Shown here: piece after piece, positions 57,155-64,000 of the stretch
Layout: every line of letters starts with the position of its first letter
Numbering within the stretch: position 1 is the first letter of the stretch
Origin: Podocnemis expansa
Lineage: Eukaryota; Chordata; Testudines; Podocnemididae
NCBI GenBank assembly: GCA_007922195.1
Contig: ML682005.1
Span: 24,111,632-24,175,631 of the forward strand
DNA: 64,000 bases
Reading direction: 5' to 3'
The notes under the pieces: model-generated
What the model was told of the DNA's origin: nothing
Seen by the model: only the letters and a program-made list of their open reading frames with translations
The model's database searches: none
Program-made: the position numbers and the translations under genes

Positions 57155-57430
57155 GATCCAAAGGGGTAATTGTGTTAGTCTAGTTCAGTAAAACAAACAA
57201 ACAAGTGACACCTGACTCCAATGTTCCCTCTAATTTTTCATTGACTGTGTGTGGAAAAAAATTCTTTGTGTGCACAAAAAATATTCTTTGTGTGAGCTAA
57301 TATTAGCACTGCTGAATTTTTTTGTGTGGACTTTATTTTGTTGTGTGTGCAGGTTTCATGACCTGTGTGCACCCACACACATGCACACCTTAGAGGGAAC
57401 AGTGCCTGACTCCTTGTTTAGTAGTTATAC
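57155..57430 (-). repeat. Fold-back repeat end, split by a hAT MITE
   Basis: CCAAAGGGGTAATTGTGTTA, GTCTAGTTCAGTAAAAC and AACAAACAAG correspond to the outer end of the fold-back family. The sequence continues on the far side of 57219-57404 (CCTGACTCCTTGTTTAG). Confidence 0.5.
57219..57404. mobile_element. hAT MITE, GTTCCCTCTAA ends, 186 bp
   Basis: CAATGTTCCCTCTAA and TTAGAGGGAACAGTG are near-perfect inverted ends flanked by an exact 8-bp CCTGACTC (57211-57218, 57405-57412). The interior is rich in TGTGTG words. Confidence 0.9.
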
Positions 57431-60400
57431 GGGTAAGAGAAACTCTCCTGCCAATGTAACATGGTCTACGTGGGAGGTGAAGGTTGATATTATTACATTG
57501 GCCAGGGGTGAGGATTTTTCAGAACCTTGAGCAATGTAGTTATACCAAAGTTTGTAGTGTAGATCAATTCTTAGACAGATGGAATTTGTGTGTGAAAATT
57601 TTACAACCTGTGTGCAGAGTTGCTAGTGCTGGTTAAGAATACACATAGGTGCGTGCAGACACACAATTGTGCCTAAATGACTGAAGGTGGAAGTCTGAAA
57701 ACTAGGCCCTAGATTTTTATCTAGAATAATAAATACCTTGTGAATTTTGTTGCTTGGTACATTGGGCTGTTTGATTAAATTGAGCTCCACTGTATTTCAG
57801 AGTCATGACATTGAAACCACTCATCAGATAGAAAGTGGTGTGATAGACCAGAAACTTTTAAGAGTGTAATATTGTAGTATTCACTGAGACCTTTGTGAAG
57901 CTATAAACTGTAGTCAGTTGTAGACTAAATCAGGTAGAAGAGAAACTCCACAAGAAGAAACTGCACTCTTGGACCAAGTTTGCTGGACGTCTGTTGATGG
58001 GGTGTAGAATCTAACTGTATGGGCAGCACTCCCCAGCAATCCAGCTACAGAAAGCCTAGTGTGATGATAACCACTTATGTGCTCAAGTAGCTGAATATTT
58101 CTTCTGAATAAAATGTGACCATGTTTTCAAACTGAACACCTTGTTTTCAGGACATCCTTAAGCCCATATTTGGTGCTCACCAAAAGACAATAAAAGCTGT
58201 TATGTAGCAAATGTGGCTATTCTGTGGAGTACTACAGGCACTAGGGTATCAGCCATCTCTACTGCAGTCTCCCTAGAAAGTGAACTTGATCTTGATTAAT
58301 TTAAATCAACCTGACCATTGTGAAAAAAACAAAAACATTGCATCTTTTTCTTTCAACCAGTCTTTCCAAACTAGTGACTGTGACAGAACAGTGCATGGTG
58401 GATTCCACTGATGTACAGAGTGATTTAGGGATGCCCAGACTTGTTAAACTTGTGTTGTGTGAGAGCCGCTGTAAAATTTAGTGAAAGTGCAGGTCCCTAT
58501 AAAATCTTTTAGAGAGATAAAACTCGTTCCTTTCAACACAGGCCACTTCTGCTAATCTCTAGGACTAATCAATTAATAGCATTTCTTTTAACTATTGACT
58601 ATGCAGCCTGCAGCTAAAGAAGATAAGCTGTCTCTACTTCATAAAGACTCGGCAACACTAGGGTCCCAGAGCTAATCCTTCTGAGATTTGTCCTGTTCTG
58701 TTCATCACCACAGATGCTATACGTTGTTTAGTCATAGAGCCTAAAGGGATGATTGACAGCAGCATTTTACAGTTTCTTGAACATCATTTCCTGGGATTGT
58801 ATGAAACAGAACATAGCAATATTCTCATCTGAAGGAAAGACAGTATGCGGGATAAGCAAATGTCGCTATAAGTCATGACTATTATTATCTAGTGACTGGA
58901 GGAGTGAAAAGATCCTAAAGACTGCTGGAACCACATTGTGAGAAAAATGATGACCATACTATAAAAATAAAAAGAATATTCCCATGCTTGTAAACTTCTG
59001 GCAGACTCTCATTCAGCTGCAGAAAAAAAAAAAGATCTTCCTATCCAGGACTTCCTGAAGAAACCTTTGCTTCTTAGCACCTACTGTGAATTCAGGTCAT
59101 GAGGAGCCAAAGTGAACTCAGCATAAAAACATTCAGCTATAATCACCACCATCAACAGCCAAGAGAATGCGAGACTCACATTCAAAGGGTGAAAAATTTG
59201 TTTCAAAGCTCTCCCTTCCACTTCTGCTTGTTTAATTGTAATGCCATTCTTATGGCTATCAAGTTTTGAATATTAATTCCATGTGACTTGAGAAGATAAA
59301 TTGTAAATAGCTTTCCTTTGCCTCTCTACCTTAGTGAGTTGTCTTTTAGAATTAATACCTCTTCAGGTTTTCTTTGGGGGTATTGCCAGAAAGCATCCTA
59401 CCTCAGAGAGTGAGAGCTCTGACTCAGAATTCCTCCCTTGCTTGCTCTTTGCCCTGGAGAGTACAGTGAGTTAGTAATTTACTGTTGGTGTGTATCCACT
59501 CATTGCTACCCATTAGACTGGCTCAGGTATTCTGAGTAGCGAGCAAGAGGGAGAATCAACACTGTTTTCTTAACTTCTCTATACCCTCCCTGCTCATTTG
59601 CACTGGGAATGGTTAAGAGTATTAGTAATCATGCTAATTCATGGGTGCCTGGATCCAAAATTCAAACAGTCCATGAAGGGGACTAAGAAGGGTCTTACTC
59701 CCTGCCATAGGTATGTAGTTCAAGACAACTTTATTCCAAGGTTGTGAACATTTTGTGTTATACTGAAGGTTAAATATCCAAAGGAGCGAAGAATTAAATA
59801 AACAATAGGCAAGCAGGCCACAGAAAACAATGAATTCAGATTGTTTCTACTAACCTTAGAAAAAATTTTGTCCAGACTACATCTAGATTTCTTTCAGAAA
59901 GAATTAGGGAATGAAGGTGGGATTAAGTATTCATTTATGCCAATTTCAGAATTAAATCCTATAATCAGAACAATCCAGTAACTCTCAACTGATAATATGG
60001 ATGCTGCACCTGATGCAAGCATTCACACACCATTTAAAAATAATTAAAACTTTTCATATAAAACCTGGTTGCCTTCCCAATGCAACTGTATGTATTTGAA
60101 GTATTGGGACATTATGAGTCAGTGCACATGATCTCATAGACTGTAGAATACATCACTTTGTTTGAAGCCTCCTTTTGTGCTATGTTGTTCATTGCAGAAG
60201 AACAGTGGCACAAGAGATTTGAATGGAGAGAGATGGAAATAAGCTATTTAAAATTATAGAGATGGGCCATATCTACATAATTCAAATCCAGGTTTAGTAC
60301 TGATTATGAAACATTCACTGTACAACAACTGAAAGGTATCATGATCTACAACATTTGTTTCATGAATTTTAGAGAAATACCTGAGAAATTTGGATCGACT

Positions 60401-60600
60401 GTTCAGGTTCATAGTTTGAACTACCCTACCCAGTATTCCCCCACCCAGAATTAAGTCCAAATTCAGTTGGTTTCCAGTGTGAGTATAGTTACATGTTAAA
60501 TCAGAAACAACAATTAACCAGTGTAACCATTCTGCCAGGGCAGGCTGGCAGAACAAGGGCCGGGTTCTATGTCTAGGGGTTTCCCAATAGCGTAACACCA
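57431..60600. other. No gene recognised
   Basis: Three kilobases of AT-rich, unique-looking DNA without a domain-bearing frame. Noncoding regulatory content cannot be judged by eye. Confidence 0.5.
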
Positions 60601-60764
60601 CCAGCCGGCTCAAGTCCCCACCCAGATGTTACCAACTTTGCCCACCAACTCGGGGTATGCTCATTTATTGGGGTTACTTTCTCTTTGGGGAAGATGGTAA
60701 TTCTATTAGTGTGCTGCTTGTGTCACTTGTGTTTCTATATAGGTGCGTCTGAGAGGACAGGGTC

Positions 60765-61006
60765 TGTCAGCACTCTCAGCTGACCCCTTGTGTGTCCCTG
60801 AACTCAGTAGGCTGGTCACACAGCACTTCTCTGCTGCTACCCTTATGTGCCCCTGTACCGCACCAAACTAGGCTTGATTATGGATCTTGAGCTGGCTGGG
60901 TCACACAGCACTTTTCAGCTATCACCCTTATATGCCCCTGGAGTCAATCAGGCTGGGTCAAAACAGCACTTTTCAGCTGTCATCGTTATGTGTCCCTGGA
61001 GGCAAT
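60765..61006 (+). repeat. Tandem repeat, about three units
   Basis: Units contain GCTGGGTCACACAGCACTTT, TCAGCTATCACCCTTATATG and CCCCTGGAGTCAATCAG with variations; the array resumes after the following MITE (AATCAGGCTACTATCCC). Confidence 0.7.
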
Positions 61007-61825
61007 GGCTGTTCACACAGCATTTTTGTTTCGAAACAATAAAAACCATGTTCACACTATGCACAGTTGTTTCGAAACAATGGGAACCTGTTGTTTCGCA
61101 ACAACAGCGTTGTTTTGAAACAAGTTAAATCTAGTTTCTAGGCGAAACGACGTTGTTTTGCAACAGTTGTTTCGAAACAATGCAGTGTGAACGTGTTCCG
61201 AAACAACATTGGATCCTCAGCACCCTGGCCAGGGAACCATCAGGACCCTGGCCAGGGTGCTGAGGGCTGTCCCNNNNNNNNNNNNNNNNNNNNNNNNNNN
61301 NNNNNNNNNNNNNNNNNNNNNNNNNNNNNNNNNNNNNNNNNNNNNNNNNNNNNNNNNNNNNNNNNNNNNNNNNNNNNNNNNNNNNNNNNNNNNNNNNNNN
61401 NNNNNNNNNNNNNNNNNNNNNNNNNNNNNNNNNNNNNNNNNNNNNNNNNNNNNNNNNNNNNNNNNNNNNNNNNNNNNNNNNNNNNNNNNNNNNNNNNNNN
61501 NNNNNNNNNNNNNNNNNNNNNNNNNNNNNNNNNNNNNNNNNNNNNNNNNNNNNNNNNNNNNNNNNNNNNNNNNNNNNNNNNNNNNNNNNNNNNNNNNNNN
61601 NNNNNNNNNNNNNNNNNNNNNNNNNNNNNNNNNNNNNNNNNNNNNNNNNNNNNNNNNNNNNNNNNNNNNNNNNTGTGAACATGCTATTTCGTTTCCCGCT
61701 TTTTTCCCTATTTCGAAATGACTTTTTTGCTAATTCGAAATAAGTCATTTCGAAATAAGGTGTTTCAAAACAAGTTGTTTGGATACAACTTGTCTCGAAA
61801 CAACCATCTGTGTGTGAACACAGTC
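61007..61825. mobile_element. GTTCACAC MITE, TTTCGAAA type, with gap
   Basis: Ends GGCTGTTCACACAG and complement GACTGTGTTCACACACAG, flanked by AAT at 61004-61006 and 61826-61828. At least eight TTTCGAAA-type words lie in the two arms (for example 61028, 61071, 61168, 61710-61755, 61795). CCTGGCCAGGGTGCTGAGGG at 61244-61263 is shared with the CG-rich middle of 20822-21428. It interrupts a tandem repeat. Confidence 0.8.
61274..61673. other. Assembly gap (400 N)
   Basis: Exactly 400 undetermined bases, beginning just after the palindrome-related CG-rich segment of the MITE. Confidence 1.
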
Positions 61826-61828
61826 AAT

Positions 61829-63005
61829 CAGGCTACTATCCCTATCAATGAGCAAACCTTACAGGGTTGTGGGCATTACAGGGATCTTTGACTAGGTAAC
61901 AGAAGTGTTGCTGCAAAGCGATATAAAGAAACCACGACCACAAAGGAGAGGGAATGTCATCTTAGAAGAGTCTGGAAACTGGCTTTATAACAAAACACAT
62001 TTTATTGCTAGGTATCTAAAACTTACAATAATAATAATTACAAAAGGAGAGAAGACGTTGGGGGATGTGTGTGGGGGAGGCACTGGCTGGATACTATGCT
62101 CTGATTCCTCAAGAACACAGAGCTAACATGTAACCCAGATTTCTGGGGAATCCTGCGCTGTTCCCTGGGCACCCCAAAGGGGTAAGGCTTCCCCACTCAC
62201 AAGCATGAGTTTGAGTGTAGTAAACAGAACATTTTATAATAGTAAAACAGAATGCAAAACAGCAAATGACAGAAATCAGCACTAATTTAGAAAATCAGTA
62301 CAGAACGAAGTTCTCAACAACCCACACCGTGTAACAGGACTCATGCAGATTAGTTGCTCCCCTTCAGAAGCTGTTAAGCACAGCTCCTAAGCCTGTCTTA
62401 CAGCAGGAAAATCTTCAATTCCATGCTGACGGGCTCTGTGTCAATATCTAAGATATATAAACAGGTAAGATCATTGCTTTTATAAATTCCAGCCACTGCA
62501 ATATATCAACAGTCTACTGTGAGCTGCTCTGTTCTTGCCCTTTGCAGCTTTACACCATTCCAACCTCTCAGTGCTGTTGATCCTCTACCAGAACAGCAGT
62601 GATCTGCAAGCGTGGCTATGAAGGAGAACAAGAGAACTGAGAGGGAGTCTGAAGTTACAGTCATTTGTTTGTTTGGATACTGTAATAAAAGCAGGGCCTA
62701 GTTTATTTGGTGGCATCTTTGGGGTGTAATTCTGATGTAAGTTGTTCTACGTTCTGTGGCAGACCACAGAAGAGCTTGGAGGTTTACCGCTTCTGTAACA
62801 CTGGAAAATGGATTTGATTATGCTGACTGAATTATTTGTTATATAGGGTCCTGATATCCAGAAAGATGTTAGAAACAGACACACAATGAGGAGCCCAAAT
62901 ATATGGCTTTATTCAGACAGAACTAAAAGCCAGCCAGACTGGTTCTACCTACATGTACTACTGTGGCAGCCCACCATCTGTTACTAAGGCAACCCAATAC
63001 ACTAC
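61829..63005. other. No gene recognised
   Basis: Unique-looking DNA with an ATAATAATAA-type patch near 62025. No domain-bearing frame. Confidence 0.45.
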
Positions 63006-63205
63006 AAAACAACAAGAGTCCTGTGGCACTTTATAGATAAATAGATTTCTTTAGGCCTAAGCTTCGTACACCTCATCTGACGAAGTGGGTTGGAGCCCAC
63101 AAAAGCTTATGCCCAAAGAAATCTGTTAGTCTATAAGGTGGCACAGGACTCTTGTTTTTTTTTCTGTACGCAGACTAACTCGGTTACTCCTCTGGAAATT
63201 TCTAT
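63006..63205. repeat. Fold-back repeat, complete inverted pair
   Basis: Left arm ACAACAAGAGTCCTGTGGCA, TAGATAAATAGATTTCTTTA and TAAGCTTCGTACACCTCATC; right arm CGAAGTGGGTTGGAGCCCAC, AAAGCTTATGCCCAAAGAAA, TCTGTTAGTCTATAAGGTGG and CACAGGACTCTTGTTTTT. The outer end is AGACTAACTCGGTTACTCCT. The arms pair over about 70 bases with a short loop near 63075-63095. Confidence 0.85.
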
Positions 63206-64000
63206 CAATACACTACATTATTCATTTGCATATTTAAAGAAAGCTCTCTTTTGAACATTAAAGTGCCACAAAAACTGCAAGTTACAGGACACTTCAGTAT
63301 TGACAGGCTTCAGAAATCTTGTTCCCTAATTAAGATTAGCATGGAGAGTGAGCACTGCAAAAAGGTGGAAATAATGAATCCACTTCATACTGGATGTGAG
63401 GCTTTGATGGCATGAAAGGAAAGAAGGGTCAGAGTGGATCACTTTAGGCCAGGCGGGTAGTGAATTCTTAACAGCAGGAAGGAAGTGCCTCCTCTTCTCC
63501 TCTCTTGTGATTCAGAATATTTTCTTACCTAAATTTCTTCTCCTTGCACTTGAATTCTAAGGTGATGTGATGATGATAAGCTTAAATGTAAGTAAAGGTG
63601 TAACTTACCGGTTGGCATAGAGGAGAGGATTGAAGGGAGTGATGTAGCAGGAAAAACAATGATCCAAGAATGTAATAATGTATAAGGTTCCAATGTGGCT
63701 AGTGTTTTCAATTTTATCATAAGACTCAGAATCCTTGGTGTTTTACTTAGAGCCCCAGCTTCTGGAATCTGCTGATTACAGGAAAATCTCAGCTTTCAGT
63801 TTAAAAAACAAAGTAAGTTTCTTGCCCATATGTATACAGAGAAAAGCTGCAAAATGTGACTCAGGGCTCAGAAACCACAAGGGAAATAAAAAGAACTCAC
63901 TGTTTATTATTTTTAAAAATCTCATGATTTATAAGCCAATTATAATTATTTTGGGGCTGACTCAGGATTTTTGAATGCTTACGGGTGGCAAGACTGAGGT
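63206..64000. other. No gene recognised
   Basis: AT-rich unique DNA to the window end; no recognisable coding content. Confidence 0.5.

Noticed and set aside
55000..60600. Host exons
   Set aside because: No frame with a recognisable domain or consistent splice-flanked conservation could be seen; comparative alignment would be decisive.
61131..61748. Open frames of 163-205 codons over 61.1-61.7 kb
   Set aside because: Artefacts of the 400-N gap in a palindromic MITE.

Overview
This window looks like intergenic DNA from a reptile, most probably a turtle. Seen directly: many CR1 LINE pieces (several ending in the GGTTGGA...GGACCTCATGAGG type 3' tail), short tRNA-derived SINEs with CR1-like tails, a DIRS-type tyrosine-recombinase retrotransposon, an R4-like LINE, a PIF/Harbinger transposase remnant and many non-autonomous DNA transposons. 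I found no convincing host exon, rRNA gene or functional tRNA gene. Species assignment is inference from repeat content.

Layout. 1-7.2 kb: unique AT-rich DNA plus a 2.0-kb hAT-like element with a perfect 8-bp target duplication. 7.2-10.5 kb: a 3.3-kb hAT-like element, also with a perfect 8-bp duplication. 10.5-15.6 kb: MITEs sharing GTCTACAC-type ends, CR1 pieces and one copy of a >600-bp dispersed repeat whose inverted partner lies at 23.1-23.7 kb. 15.6-19.7 kb: minus-strand endogenous retrovirus remnant (candidate LTR, pol with RNase H) broken by a CR1. 19.7-26 kb: fold-back repeats, a CG-rich MITE with a 32-bp perfect palindrome, CR1 and hAT fragments. 26.1-32.2 kb: a decayed DIRS-like element with inverted terminal repeats, apparently inserted in a SINE. 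33.3-39.2 kb: one plus-strand CR1 copy split by four insertions, one of them itself carrying a nested element. 42.9-45.0 kb: minus-strand CR1. 45.3-48.8 kb: an almost intact minus-strand LINE with a restriction-like endonuclease, preceded by a tRNA-like module. 49-64 kb: mostly unique AT-rich DNA with an RTE fragment, hAT MITEs, a LINE RT fragment, a PIF/Harbinger transposase pseudogene split by a hAT MITE, a CG-rich MITE inserted in a tandem repeat, and a complete fold-back element.

Most interesting: (1) the R4-like LINE, whose 1,085-codon frame is broken by a single TGA consistent with CpG decay and which carries tRNA-like A and B boxes at its 5' side; (2) a group of MITEs that share outer ends and 3-bp target duplications but have interiors built from different short palindromic words; (3) a nested-insertion record in which several ancestral junctions can be reconstructed by eye. 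Both 400-N assembly gaps fall inside the palindrome-rich MITEs.
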